Source of the DNA: Verrucomicrobiia bacterium DG1235
GTDB taxonomy: Bacteria > Verrucomicrobiota > Verrucomicrobiia > Opitutales > Opitutaceae
Assembly (NCBI GenBank): GCA_000155695.1
Contig: DS990592.1
Span: 434,001 to 498,000, forward strand
Direction of reading: 5' to 3'
DNA: 64,000 nucleotides
Shown here: positions 18,795-27,069 of the stretch, piece by piece
Numbering within the stretch: the stretch's first letter is position 1
Layout of the letters: each line of letters opens with the position of its first letter
Position numbers and translations under genes: made by a program
Notes under the pieces: generated by a model
What the model was told of the DNA's origin: nothing
Database searches by the model: none
What the model saw: the letters and a program-made list of their open reading frames with translations, nothing else

Positions 18795-19298
18795 ATGAAT
18801 AGTCGAAGCGTGGTGAAGATCGGGAATTTGATTTTGTGCGCTGGTTTGGTCCTGTTCGCTGGATGTCAGTCGACGGGGATGGACACTGCTGAGTACACGA
18901 GGGCTCGTTTCGTAATCGAATCCACCTCGAAGGATGGCTATTCGGCGGTCGTGACCTTGCCGGTGAGCCAGGTCCAGGTGCCGGTGGAGGGGGAAGCGGT
19001 TTTATCCGAATTTGATTATCACGCGATCGATTTGGTAGAGGTCGAGCTGGGGAAGTGCCTGGTGTTTTCGCTCAAGCCTCAGGCGGCGAGAGCGTTTTAT
19101 CAGCTCTCGGTCGCCAATCAGAGCAAGCGCTTGGTGCTTGTGATCGATGGCGATCCAATTGGGGCGCGTCGGATTGACGGGCCGATCGCGGACGGGCGGA
19201 TTTTCGTATTTCTTGAGACGACGGACGAGCGGCTCGAGGACTTGGCCAAGCAATTGAAGGAAACCAATTTTGATATTCAGAAGAAATTTAGTCGCTAG
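18795..19298 (+). CDS. Small lipoprotein with a SecD P1-head-like domain
   Basis: The protein has 167 residues from the ATG at 18795, chosen because it begins a lipoprotein signal with lipobox LFAGC. An upstream in-frame ATG at 18744 overlaps the HemW-like gene and adds a non-signal leader. The mature part (VELGKCLVFSLKPQAARAFY, then LVLVIDGDPIGARRIDGPI) resembles the head subdomain of the first periplasmic domain of SecD. No other Sec part is present. Its last 29 bases overlap the M23 peptidase gene, which suggests coupled translation and shared envelope work. A function is not assigned. Confidence 0.72.
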   Translation: MNSRSVVKIGNLILCAGLVLFAGCQSTGMDTAEYTRARFVIESTSKDGYSAVVTLPVSQVQVPVEGEAVLSEFDYHAIDLVEVELGKCLVFSLKPQAARAFYQLSVANQSKRLVLVIDGDPIGARRIDGPIADGRIFVFLETTDERLEDLAKQLKETNFDIQKKFSR

Positions 19299-20304
19299 CT
19301 GGACGGGATGTCTGGTTCTTGTAGTGGCCTCTTGGGTACAGGGGCAGGAGGCGTATCGCTTGGGGCCTCATTTTTGGCCGACTCCGAATCCCGAGTTTGT
19401 CGCTCACGGGCAGATGGATGGGGTCTTGCAGCCAACGGTTTCAGGCGTGCTGACCTCGGGGCTTTTTGGCTGCGTCCGCAACAATGGCCGGCGTTTCCAT
19501 GAAGGCGTGGACTTGCGGGCGATTTCGCGGGACAAGAGAAACGAGGCGACGGATCCGATTTTCGCGTTTGAGGACGGGCTTGTCCGTTACGTGAATCGAA
19601 CGGCCGGCAATAGCAGCTATGGACGCTATGTGGTCATCGAGCATCCGAAGATCGCTCCCGGTTTCGTGAGCTTGTATGCGCACCTGCGGTCCGTGCCGGA
19701 TGCGATTCAGGCGGGCGTATCCGTGGAGGGCGGACAAGTGATTGCGGTGATGGGGCGCAGCGCGGGCGGTTACACGATTCCGCGAAGTCGGGCTCACTTG
19801 CACTTCGAGTTAGGGTTCTGGCTGGGGCCGAATTTTCAGAAGTGGTACGATCAGCAGCCTTATGAGTCCAAGAATGATCATGGGTCCTACAATGGGATGA
19901 ATATAATCGGGCTCGATGTCTGGCAGCTGCTCGGAGCCTTGCGGCGTGGCGAGGCGGAGGACGCGTGGCAGTTCGTGATGAGCGAGCAGATTGCGGTTGA
20001 AGCTTTCGTGAGGGAGACTGCGATTCCGGAATTGCTGGTGGTCAATCCGCACCTGATGCAGAACGTGGTGATTCCGCCGGATCATGCCGGCTGGAGAGTC
20101 GAGGTGACTTGGTATGGGTTGCCGACTCGATTCAAGGCGCTGACGGCTGCTGAGATGGAAGGGCGGGAGCGGTGGCTAACCGTGAACATCCTTCGCCCGG
20201 ACTTGCTAGAGGATAAGCTCTGCCTGGACATGGCTCGCAACGATATCTTCGGCGGGGCCGGGGCGAAGCTGAACAGTTTGATGCGGCGCTTGTTTGTCGA
20301 CTAG
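19270..20304 (+). CDS. M23-family (LytM-like) zinc metallopeptidase, exported
   Basis: This 344-residue protein starts at TTG (19270), preceded by AAGGAAACC at a suitable distance and followed by a hydrophobic signal (VASWTGCLVLVVASWVQGQ). The peptidase domain at about residues 60-200 has the zinc ligands in FHEGVDLRA (HxxxD) and in HLHFEL (HxH), with YGRYVVIEHPK and SLYAHLRSV between. Such enzymes cut peptidoglycan cross-links or, when inactive, activate amidases. Here the ligands are intact, so activity is likely. The last 130 residues have no assigned domain. It overlaps the preceding lipoprotein gene by 29 bases. Confidence 0.86.
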   Translation: MIFRRNLVASWTGCLVLVVASWVQGQEAYRLGPHFWPTPNPEFVAHGQMDGVLQPTVSGVLTSGLFGCVRNNGRRFHEGVDLRAISRDKRNEATDPIFAFEDGLVRYVNRTAGNSSYGRYVVIEHPKIAPGFVSLYAHLRSVPDAIQAGVSVEGGQVIAVMGRSAGGYTIPRSRAHLHFELGFWLGPNFQKWYDQQPYESKNDHGSYNGMNIIGLDVWQLLGALRRGEAEDAWQFVMSEQIAVEAFVRETAIPELLVVNPHLMQNVVIPPDHAGWRVEVTWYGLPTRFKALTAAEMEGRERWLTVNILRPDLLEDKLCLDMARNDIFGGAGAKLNSLMRRLFVD

Positions 20305-20354
20305 GGTTTGGGTTTCTTTGGGATGCGGGCGCGAAGCTCTGGGCCAGCCTGCGC

Positions 20355-20388
20355 AAAAAAACGCCGTCTCTTGCGGGAGACGACGTTT
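20355..20388 (-). terminator. Rho-independent terminator after the small basic protein gene
   Basis: On the minus strand the arms AAACGTCGTCTC / GAGACGGCGTTT pair with one bulged base each side and are followed by seven Ts (complement of 20355-20361). It would also separate this unit from the convergent peptidase gene. Confidence 0.85.
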
Positions 20389-20409
20389 AGAAAAATCTGT
20401 TGTGGAGAC

Positions 20410-20565
20410 TTAGGCTTCTGGCTTGGTCTTGCGGAGTCCGCTGACGCGATCGCCATCTTTCCACTCGCCACGCTTCTTAAGAAGCTCGACACGCTCGAAG
20501 CGTTTGAGGACGTTTCTCTTAGCGCCAGTAGAGGCGTTTGACTTGTAGCTAGGATGCTGTGACAT
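20410..20565 (-). CDS. Small basic protein of the PVC-superphylum type
   Basis: This 51-residue protein begins MSQHPSYKSNASTGAKRN and ends VSGLRKTKPEA. It is rich in Lys and Arg (about a quarter to a third of residues) and has no Cys. It matches my memory of the small basic protein family limited to Verrucomicrobia, Planctomycetes and Chlamydiae (TIGR04137), of unknown role and possibly ribosome- or nucleic-acid-bound. It lies 18 bases downstream of cutA on the same strand and is closed by a strong terminator. The family assignment is a strong hint to the phylum. Confidence 0.85.
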   Translation of the reverse strand: MSQHPSYKSNASTGAKRNVLKRFERVELLKKRGEWKDGDRVSGLRKTKPEA

Positions 20566-20583
20566 GGTCGAAAATGGTTCTGG

Positions 20584-20925
20584 TTAAATGAAGCCGCGGA
20601 GGTTGCACACTTCATTTGCCCATTTCAAGTACTTTTCTGAAACTTTTTCCGCCTTGGCGCAGACCCATTTCGGCGTGTCGTATGGGTGGTGTTCGTGAAC
20701 GAAGCTTTCGAGCCTACCGATGCTGGATTCTAAGGCGTTGATGCAAATGCGAACTTCCGGGTCTTTTTCGATTTTTCCCTGCCAGCGGTAGACGGAGATG
20801 ATTGGCGAGTCGATTTGCACGCAGGCGGCGAGCTTGGATTGGATGATTTGATCGGCGAGGAGTTCCGCTTCTTCTTGGTCTGATACGGTGGTCCAGCAGA
20901 TATACAGATCGTCGGATTCTGGCAT
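20584..20925 (-). CDS. cutA: CutA1 divalent-cation tolerance protein
   Basis: This 113-residue protein starts at the ATG at 20925 (MPESDDLYICWTT). Longer in-frame starts up to 21039 add residues foreign to the family and run into the rpoZ promoter. The ferredoxin-like trimer motifs are present: QEEAELLADQIIQSKLAACV, SVYRWQGKIEKDPEV, HPYDTPKWVCAKAEK. CutA1 is associated with copper tolerance and, in other lineages, with carbon or nitrogen signalling. It is divergent from rpoZ and followed by the small basic protein gene. Confidence 0.93.
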   Translation of the reverse strand: MPESDDLYICWTTVSDQEEAELLADQIIQSKLAACVQIDSPIISVYRWQGKIEKDPEVRICINALESSIGRLESFVHEHHPYDTPKWVCAKAEKVSEKYLKWANEVCNLRGFI

Positions 20926-21055
20926 GGCAGGTAACGGTAGGCTAGGTTGATCCCGGCAGGGATTTAACTTCAGTCGGATGGGAAACGCGGAATAAGCACT
21001 TGACGCGCCATGGCAGCAAGATAAAAGGCGGGATTCCAATTATAAGGAGGTCGCT

Positions 21056-21253
21056 TTGAGAGAAGATTATATAAAAGAAGCCCGCAAGGTCATTACGGAC
21101 CCAAACATTCTGATCAACGTGGTGTCGCGCCGCGTAAAGCAGCTACGCCACGGCAACCGTCCGTTGGTCGAATCGCTCGAGAAGTTGAACCCAGAGGACA
21201 TCGCTCTGCGCGAGATCATCGAGGGCAAGATTAGCTACGAGCTCGCTGAGTAG
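21056..21253 (+). CDS. rpoZ: RNA polymerase omega subunit
   Basis: This 65-residue protein starts at TTG (21056) with an excellent AAGGAGG at 21044-21050. The family core is present (VVSRRVKQLRHGNRPLVES and ALREIIEGKISYE). It is shorter than the E. coli protein (91 residues) but close to many short omegas. Omega binds the beta-prime subunit and helps assembly. smpB follows 112 bases on. Confidence 0.88.
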   Translation: MREDYIKEARKVITDPNILINVVSRRVKQLRHGNRPLVESLEKLNPEDIALREIIEGKISYELAE

Positions 21254-21365
21254 TTTCGGATTTCGAGTCAGGCGTCGGCAGCGGCGTCTGAATCCCTTTG
21301 ACCGAGCGCGGTAGACCTTGTCCTCCGCGCCCTTTTTATACCCGGATCGCAAGAACAGATAAGAG

Positions 21366-21842
21366 ATGGCAGCTAAGAAGAAAAGCTCGACGCCGCAGGA
21401 TATCCGAAATTCCAAGGTGCATCGTGACTACCTCGTTGAAAACACCTTTGAGGCGGGGATCGTATTGTCCGGCACTGAGGTGAAGTCGATCCGGGCGGGC
21501 AAGGCTCAGGTCTCAGACGGATTTTGCCGATTCAACAAGGGCGAGTTCTTCATCTACGGTTTGCATATCGACGAGTACGCCTTTGGGAACATCAACAATC
21601 ACATCCCTCGCCGCGAGCGAAAGTTGCTCCTGAAGAAGTCGGAATTGAAGAAGATCGAGCGTGCTCTGGAGGCGGGCGGCAAGTCGGCGATCCCGACGCG
21701 TCTTTATTTCAAGGAAGCGCTTATCAAAGTGGAAGTTGGGATTTGCACGGGCAAAAAGCTCTTTGACAAGAGGGAGGACCTTAAGAAGAAATCGCAGATG
21801 CGAGAAATCGACCGCGTGATGAAAGAGGTACGCGTGCGTTAG
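21366..21842 (+). CDS. smpB: SsrA-binding protein SmpB
   Basis: This 158-residue RNA-binding protein of trans-translation brings tmRNA to stalled ribosomes. Typical parts are NSKVHRDYLVENTFEAGIVL, GTEVKSIRAGKAQVSDGF, NNHIPRRERKLLLKKSEL and the basic tail GKKLFDKREDLKKKSQMREI. The length and start (MAAKKKSS) are normal. No tmRNA gene is seen in the window. It sits between rpoZ and thrB on the plus strand. Confidence 0.97.
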   Translation: MAAKKKSSTPQDIRNSKVHRDYLVENTFEAGIVLSGTEVKSIRAGKAQVSDGFCRFNKGEFFIYGLHIDEYAFGNINNHIPRRERKLLLKKSELKKIERALEAGGKSAIPTRLYFKEALIKVEVGICTGKKLFDKREDLKKKSQMREIDRVMKEVRVR

Positions 21843-21877
21843 CGCATCTCGAACACTAGCTTCTTAATCTCCTTGGT

Positions 21878-22792
21878 ATGTCTTCACTGTCTCGCGTCAT
21901 CTGTAAAGTTCCCGGAAGCACTTCGAACTGTGGTTCTGGATTTGATACGCTCGGTCTGGCTTTGGCCATCTACAACGAGGTAGCTGTGGAAAGGGCGGAC
22001 AGGGCGGGCGATGATTCGTTTGGCCCTGACGTGTATCCGGTGAGCGAAATGGCCCGCGCGACGGTGGCCTCTTTTTTTGAGACGAGTGGCATAGAACCCT
22101 TTGACGTGAGAATTCGGATACGCGGCGAGGTGCCTCAAGCTCGGGGTCTCGGTTCGAGCGTGACGGTGCGCGGTGGGATTTTAGGCGGACTCTCCTTGCT
22201 CGCGGGTGCGAATTGGGAGAAGGAGAAGTTGGTCGAGGTGATTACCGAGCTCGAAGGGCATCCCGACAATGCGAGCGCGTCGATACTGGGCGGATTCACC
22301 GTATCCAGATTTTTAGACGACCCGGCGAAGGTCGAGACCGTGACTCAGATCGAGATCGGAGAATCGCTTCGTTTCGTGGTGGTTTCGCCGGAATTCGAGG
22401 TGCTCACCTCCGCCTCGCGCGGGGTGTTGCCGGAATCGCTCGATTTCGCTTCGGCGATTTCAAGTATCAACAGCGTCGCTTGCGTAGTGGCGGCTTTGGC
22501 GTCGGGGCAATATGAAGCTTTGGCGGGAGCGGTGCATGACAAGATCCACGAGCCGTATCGCCTGCAGAATATCCCAGGGGCCTCGGATGCAATAGCTGCT
22601 GGCGTATCCGCCGGAGCATACACGGGTTGGCTGAGCGGAAGCGGCTCTAGCGTTCTGTGCGCGTGTTCTGCCGAGGTGGCGGCTGAGGTGATGGCAGCGA
22701 TGCGCGAGGCGTTTCAGGCGGTTGGCCTCGAAAGCGTGGGACGCGATCTTTCGGCCGACAATTCCGGACTTCAAATTTCTCTCAGTGAGTAA
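21878..22792 (+). CDS. thrB: Homoserine kinase
   Basis: This 304-residue GHMP-family kinase phosphorylates homoserine on the way to threonine. The N-terminal substrate region reads VPGSTSNCGSGFDTLGLALA, the ATP-binding GHMP motif is ARGLGSSVTVRGGILGG and the C-terminal motif is GAYTGWLSGSGSSVLC. The size is typical. The gene is followed by trmL after 4 bases, suggesting co-transcription. No thrC or hom gene is near. Confidence 0.94.
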   Translation: MSSLSRVICKVPGSTSNCGSGFDTLGLALAIYNEVAVERADRAGDDSFGPDVYPVSEMARATVASFFETSGIEPFDVRIRIRGEVPQARGLGSSVTVRGGILGGLSLLAGANWEKEKLVEVITELEGHPDNASASILGGFTVSRFLDDPAKVETVTQIEIGESLRFVVVSPEFEVLTSASRGVLPESLDFASAISSINSVACVVAALASGQYEALAGAVHDKIHEPYRLQNIPGASDAIAAGVSAGAYTGWLSGSGSSVLCACSAEVAAEVMAAMREAFQAVGLESVGRDLSADNSGLQISLSE

Positions 22793-22796
22793 GCCA

Positions 22797-23261
22797 ATGC
22801 TTCATGTCGTATTGTTTCAGCCGGAGATTCCTCAGAACACGGGCAACATCGGGCGTACCTGCGCGATCACGGAATCGCGTCTGCACCTGATTCATCCGCT
22901 CGGATTCGTGATAAAGGACAAGCACCTAAAGCGGTCCGGCATGGATTACTGGAAGTCGCTCGATGTGCACCATCACGAAAGTTGGGAAGCCTTTAAGGCG
23001 AGCGATGTCGGGCCGAAGCGTTTGTTTCTTTTCACTACCAAATCCAGTCAACCGTATTGGGATGTTCAGTACGAAGAGGGGGATGGTTTGCTTTTTGGCA
23101 ACGAGGGGCATGGGGCTCCGGATTGGTTGCACGATGAGGTTGGGGAGGATAGAAGGCTCAACATTCCGCAGTACAATTCGAGTCTGCGTTCGCTCAACCT
23201 GGCCACGGCGGCAGGGGTTGCGACTTTCGAAGTGATGCGTCAACTGCGCGGGGCTCCTTGA
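22797..23261 (+). CDS. trmL: tRNA (cytidine/uridine-2'-O)-methyltransferase, TrmL type
   Basis: This 154-residue SPOUT-class enzyme methylates the wobble nucleotide 34 of tRNA-Leu species in the well-studied members. The start at 22797 gives MLHVVLFQPEIPQNTGNIGR, the family N-terminus. The trefoil knot motifs are LLFGNEGHGAPDWL, NIPQYNSSLRSLNLATAAG. An earlier in-frame ATG overlaps thrB and is unlikely. The next reading frame (glycosyltransferase) overlaps its stop or begins 3 bases after it. Confidence 0.94.
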   Translation: MLHVVLFQPEIPQNTGNIGRTCAITESRLHLIHPLGFVIKDKHLKRSGMDYWKSLDVHHHESWEAFKASDVGPKRLFLFTTKSSQPYWDVQYEEGDGLLFGNEGHGAPDWLHDEVGEDRRLNIPQYNSSLRSLNLATAAGVATFEVMRQLRGAP

Positions 23262-23263
23262 CG

Positions 23264-24217
23264 ATGAAAGGCGCGAAGGTCCTGATTTTGATGACCTCGC
23301 CGCTCGATAAGATCGTGCATGCTTTGCGAGTCGTCGATTCCATCAAGCGCCGCCGGCCCGAGCTGGAGGTGACGTGGGTGGTGCGGCGTGTCTACGAGCC
23401 GCTGGTTGCGTCTTTCGAGTTTGTGGATCGGACGATTGTATTTCGTCGCAGTGGAGCATTGATGAAAGCGTGGGGGTTGGTGCGGGAGATTCGCCGGGAG
23501 CGTTATGATTTCGTATTGGATTTCGAGGGGCACGCGCGAACGGGGGCGATGTGTTTTCTTGCGCGTGGAAGGCGAAAGGTCGGGCTTAAGTCGGCACGCG
23601 AAGGAGCGACAATTTGTTATGGGGAAGTGGTGACTGGCACGTCTTGCTCCCGCGAGCACTTGGTCGAGCAGTTGCAGGAGTTTGGGTCGGTCTTTGGCTT
23701 GGAGGCCAAGGTTGAGGGGAACTTGGCATTTGCTTCTGGCGCGGTTTCGCCGAAGTCGTGACGACGGGCAGGCGAGCGAGCGAAGCGGCGAGTTTGCTTG
23801 TTCCCCGGGCGGTATAAGTCGAATCGGGCTTGGCCTTTGATGGGGGAGCTCGGCAAGCGCTTGGTGGAGGAGCGGAGCGACGTCGAAGTGTTCCTGCTCG
23901 GAATCGTTCCCTATGAATTCGCTGAGCCGCTGCCCGAAGGGGTCCATGATTTTCAGGAGACGCTCGGCTGGTCTGAGGTTTGTTCGCTGTTGAGCGAGGC
24001 CGATCTTGCGGTGGCGAATGACAATGGGCCATCTCAGTTGGCGGGCGCTCTGGGCTGCGCGAATTTGACGCTTTACAGCTACGTTTCTCCGGAACGTCGC
24101 GGGTCCTATCCTGTATCCAAGGTTGAAAACGCGGCCTTGCTCGCAGAGGACGGCAAGGTGGAGCGCCTGGAGTTGGATGTTGTTTACGAGGCGGTAGAAA
24201 AGCTGCTCGCACTCTGA
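23264..24217 (+). pseudogene. Glycosyltransferase family 9 (heptosyltransferase-like) gene interrupted by an in-frame TGA
   Basis: Two segments in the same frame together form one GT9 protein of about 317 residues. The first (23264-23761) begins MKGAKVLILMTSPLDKIVHA and has the N-terminal Rossmann domain. A TGA at 23759-23761 ends it after AVSPKS. The frame then continues RRAGERAKRR, CLFPGRYKSNRAWPLMGELG and the C-terminal donor-binding part ADLAVANDNGPSQLAGALG. GT9 enzymes add heptose or similar sugars to lipopolysaccharide core. There is no shift, only one stop. It may be a true nonsense mutation, a sequence error (for example CGA or TGG to TGA) or two coupled pieces, since a TTG at about 23801 lies in frame. 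A TTG at 23258 is an alternative start. Confidence 0.85.
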
Positions 24218-24311
24218 GCTGGCTTGACTCTGCCAACGGGGTGTCAATAAGGCGTGGTCTCGTTTTTCGAGTGAAACCCTTTCGGGAAACGCAGCACTAG
24301 CCCAATCGAAG

Positions 24312-25583
24312 ATGATCGATCCGAAATTCCTCCGAGAAAATCCAGACGCTGTCCGCGCTGGTATCGCTAAAAAGCACATCAAGTGCGACCTCGACGCTAT
24401 CCTCGCTCTTGATGAGAAGCGCCGCGAGTTGATCGCGGAAGTCGAGTCCTTGCGGGCTGCCCAGAAGCCGGCGAATAACGAGATGGCGAATTTGCCGAAA
24501 GGCAGTCCGGAGTTTATCGCGAAGGTTCAGGAAATGAAAGCGGTGTCTGGGCAAGTGAAGGCGAAGGATGCGGAGCTCAACGCAGCGGAGGAGGAGTGGA
24601 ATGAAGCCATTCTCAATATCCCGAATTTGCCGGATGAGAGCGTGCCGGAAGGGCGTGACGAGTCGGAGAACGTGGTGGTGCGCGAGTGGGGAGAGATCCC
24701 AACGGAGGCGGAGTATCAGCAGGCCCACTACGATATCGATTGGATAGAGCAGATTTTGGATTTGCGTCGCGGGACAAAGGTTTCCGGAGCTGGCTTTCCG
24801 TTTTTCGTGGGCGATGGGGCGAAGCTCGCTCGCGGTTTGATCAACTTCTTTCTCAACGAGGGAGGCAATGCCGGCTTTCAGGAAGTAGGCGTGCCGTTTT
24901 TCGTGAATGCGGAGAGCGCGACTGCCACAGGCCAGCTTCCCGACAAGGAGGCTCAGATGTATCAAACCGTAGAGGAGGGTCTTTATGCGATTCCCACTGC
25001 CGAGGTGCCGTTGACGAATTTCTATCGGGACGAGATCATCGAGGAAGCCGATTTGCCGATTTATCGCTGTGGCCATTCCGCCTGTTTTCGCCGCGAGGCG
25101 GGCAGTTATGGCAAGGAAGTGCGTGGACTGAATCGCGTTCACCAGTTTGACAAGGTAGAGCTGCTGAAATGGGTGAAGCCCGAAACCAGCATGGGCGAAC
25201 TCGAAACATTGAGGGCCTATGCGGAAAGTTTGCTCGAGAAGCTCGGTTTGCCGTTCCGTACCTTGCTGATGTGCGGCGGCGACATGGGATTCACAAACTG
25301 CAAGCAGTACGATCTTGAGGTATGGGCGGCCGGTCAGAAGCGCTGGCTGGAGGTGTCGAGTTGCAGCAATTTTGGATCTTTCCAGGCGCGTCGCGCCAAG
25401 ATTCGCTACCGCAATTCCGAAACGGGCAAGCCCGAGATCCTCCATACGCTCAATGGCTCTGGCCTAGCGGTGCCTCGTGTTTTCGTGGCGATTCTCGAAA
25501 ATGGGTTGCAGGCGGATGGGCGTATTCGCATTCCGGATGCGCTCGTGCCGTATGTCGGCAAGGAGTTCATCGAGAAACTTTAG
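24312..25583 (+). CDS. serS: Seryl-tRNA synthetase
   Basis: This 423-residue class II synthetase charges tRNA-Ser. The N-terminal tRNA-binding coiled coil (residues of about 1-110) starts MIDPKFLRENPDAVR. Motif 2 lies in CFRREAGSYGKEVRGLNRVH and motif 3 in LNGSGLAVPRVFVAILEN. EVSSCSNFGSFQARRAKIRY is the serine-pocket signature. Length is usual. It is followed by tilS after 18 bases. The substrate tRNA-Ser(GCU) is in the same window. Confidence 0.97.
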   Translation: MIDPKFLRENPDAVRAGIAKKHIKCDLDAILALDEKRRELIAEVESLRAAQKPANNEMANLPKGSPEFIAKVQEMKAVSGQVKAKDAELNAAEEEWNEAILNIPNLPDESVPEGRDESENVVVREWGEIPTEAEYQQAHYDIDWIEQILDLRRGTKVSGAGFPFFVGDGAKLARGLINFFLNEGGNAGFQEVGVPFFVNAESATATGQLPDKEAQMYQTVEEGLYAIPTAEVPLTNFYRDEIIEEADLPIYRCGHSACFRREAGSYGKEVRGLNRVHQFDKVELLKWVKPETSMGELETLRAYAESLLEKLGLPFRTLLMCGGDMGFTNCKQYDLEVWAAGQKRWLEVSSCSNFGSFQARRAKIRYRNSETGKPEILHTLNGSGLAVPRVFVAILENGLQADGRIRIPDALVPYVGKEFIEKL

Positions 25584-25601
25584 ACCGGAAAGCGTGACGA
25601 C

Positions 25602-27038
25602 TTGGATTGGGAAGAGGCAGCTCGACGGCTAGAGCCGGGGATCGACTTCTCCCGGATTCCGCGGAGCGTGCGTGGGCGACTAGATTCGGTCGAGTCGCTG
25701 TACGTGGCGTGTTCGGGTGGAGCGGATTCCGTTTTTGCGTTGATGTTGGTTTTTCTGTATTTGAAAAACAGTGACAGACTAGGTTCGCTGCGTGTTTTGC
25801 ATTTTAACCATGGCTTGCGTGGTGATGCCTCCGATGGTGACGCGGAATTCGCGAAAGAGCTATGCGATGGGCTGAGTATTCCGTTTCTGGATGCTAAGGC
25901 GGACTGGGCAGTTGCTCTCGACAAGGTGACTGAGGCGATTGGTCGTGAGGCTCGACTCGGCTTTTTTCGAAAGGCAACGGGAGCTTCCGCTGCGACTCCG
26001 GCTTGGGTCGTGACGGGGCATCATGCGGACGACGTGGCGGAGACGATGTTGATGCGGCTTTCTCGTGGATCGGGATTGGAGGGCTTGACCGCGCCGAGGG
26101 AAGTTTCGAAAGCTGGCGGCGGTATCCATTTTTTGAGGCCGCTGTTGGGCTTCACTCGGAAGGAAATTCAAAGTACGCTAGAAGGGTGTGGAATTTCTTG
26201 GCGGGAAGACGCGACGAACGATTCGGATCGGAATTATCGGGCTCGCTTGCGAAAGAGCGTAATCCCGAGCTGGGATTTGGCGGCGGATCGTCCGGCGCGG
26301 TTAGGGGTTTCGAGGAGTCGGAGTTTGCTTGCTGAGGATGCGGAGGCCTTGGATGCGTGGACGGATCGGGTTTGGGAGTCGGCCTGGGATCAGGACTTGG
26401 GAGCTCTGGCAACGACTGAGGTCGCAACGGTGCCGGTCGCGTTGCAAAGGCGCGTTTTGCATCGGCTTGTCGGGGGCGTGGAGCTCGGGGCGAAGGCGAT
26501 CGAGGCTTGTTTGGAGGCTCTTGCAGGTGGGACGCGGTTGAAAATTGAGATTTCTGCGGGCGTTTTTTTGGAGTTTTCGGAATCCACGATTCAATGTGTC
26601 CGGGAGAGCTCTGGAATGTCGGGTGGCGCGTGGGGCGCGTTTCGGTTGCCGCTGGGCTCGGTGGCTTACTTGCCCGATGGGGCTCGACTCGCTTTTGAGC
26701 AGATTTCCGAGGATCAGAGCCTTTTTTCCAAGGTGCTTGCTGGCGGTAACGATGACGGCAAGTCCGCTTACTTGAATGACTTGGGGAACACTTGCGCGGC
26801 GGTCACTGTCAGACGCAGGCAAGCTGGCGACGCATTCAAGCCCCTTGGGAAATCGTCGCATAAGAAGCTAAAAACCATGTTCATTGATCGAAAGATCGAT
26901 CGGGAGGAGAGAGATCGTCTACCGGTTTTCGTTTGGGAGGGAGAGGGTATCGTGTGGGTTCCCGGATTGCCGCCAAGTGGAGATCGCAGGCTCGGTTCTC
27001 GCTGTGAATCAGCCTTGCGATTGACTTACGAAAGATGA
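25602..27038 (+). CDS. tilS: tRNA(Ile)-lysidine synthetase
   Basis: This 478-residue enzyme modifies cytidine 34 of the AUA-reading tRNA-Ile to lysidine. It starts at TTG (25602), as no ATG is close. The PP-loop SGGADS and LHFNHGLRGDASDGDAEF, WVVTGHHADDVAETMLMRLS and RPLLGFTRKEIQ are all diagnostic. The C-terminal TilS domain is present (VRRRQAGDAFKPLGKSSHKK and LKTMFIDRKI). It lies 18 bases after serS and 31 bases before ftsH, an order (tilS-ftsH) common in bacteria. Confidence 0.95.
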   Translation: MDWEEAARRLEPGIDFSRIPRSVRGRLDSVESLYVACSGGADSVFALMLVFLYLKNSDRLGSLRVLHFNHGLRGDASDGDAEFAKELCDGLSIPFLDAKADWAVALDKVTEAIGREARLGFFRKATGASAATPAWVVTGHHADDVAETMLMRLSRGSGLEGLTAPREVSKAGGGIHFLRPLLGFTRKEIQSTLEGCGISWREDATNDSDRNYRARLRKSVIPSWDLAADRPARLGVSRSRSLLAEDAEALDAWTDRVWESAWDQDLGALATTEVATVPVALQRRVLHRLVGGVELGAKAIEACLEALAGGTRLKIEISAGVFLEFSESTIQCVRESSGMSGGAWGAFRLPLGSVAYLPDGARLAFEQISEDQSLFSKVLAGGNDDGKSAYLNDLGNTCAAVTVRRRQAGDAFKPLGKSSHKKLKTMFIDRKIDREERDRLPVFVWEGEGIVWVPGLPPSGDRRLGSRCESALRLTYER

Positions 27039-27069
27039 GGCTCAACGTTTATTTTTCCACTAAATCTTA

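Noticed and set aside
23240-24382. Long minus-strand ORF (380 codons) opposite trmL and the split glycosyltransferase
   Set aside because: It is antisense to clear coding sequence, has an unlikely Arg/Pro/His-rich composition and no domain.
24297-25445. Minus-strand ORF of 382 codons opposite serS
   Set aside because: serS is certain on the plus strand. The antisense frame reflects its codon bias.
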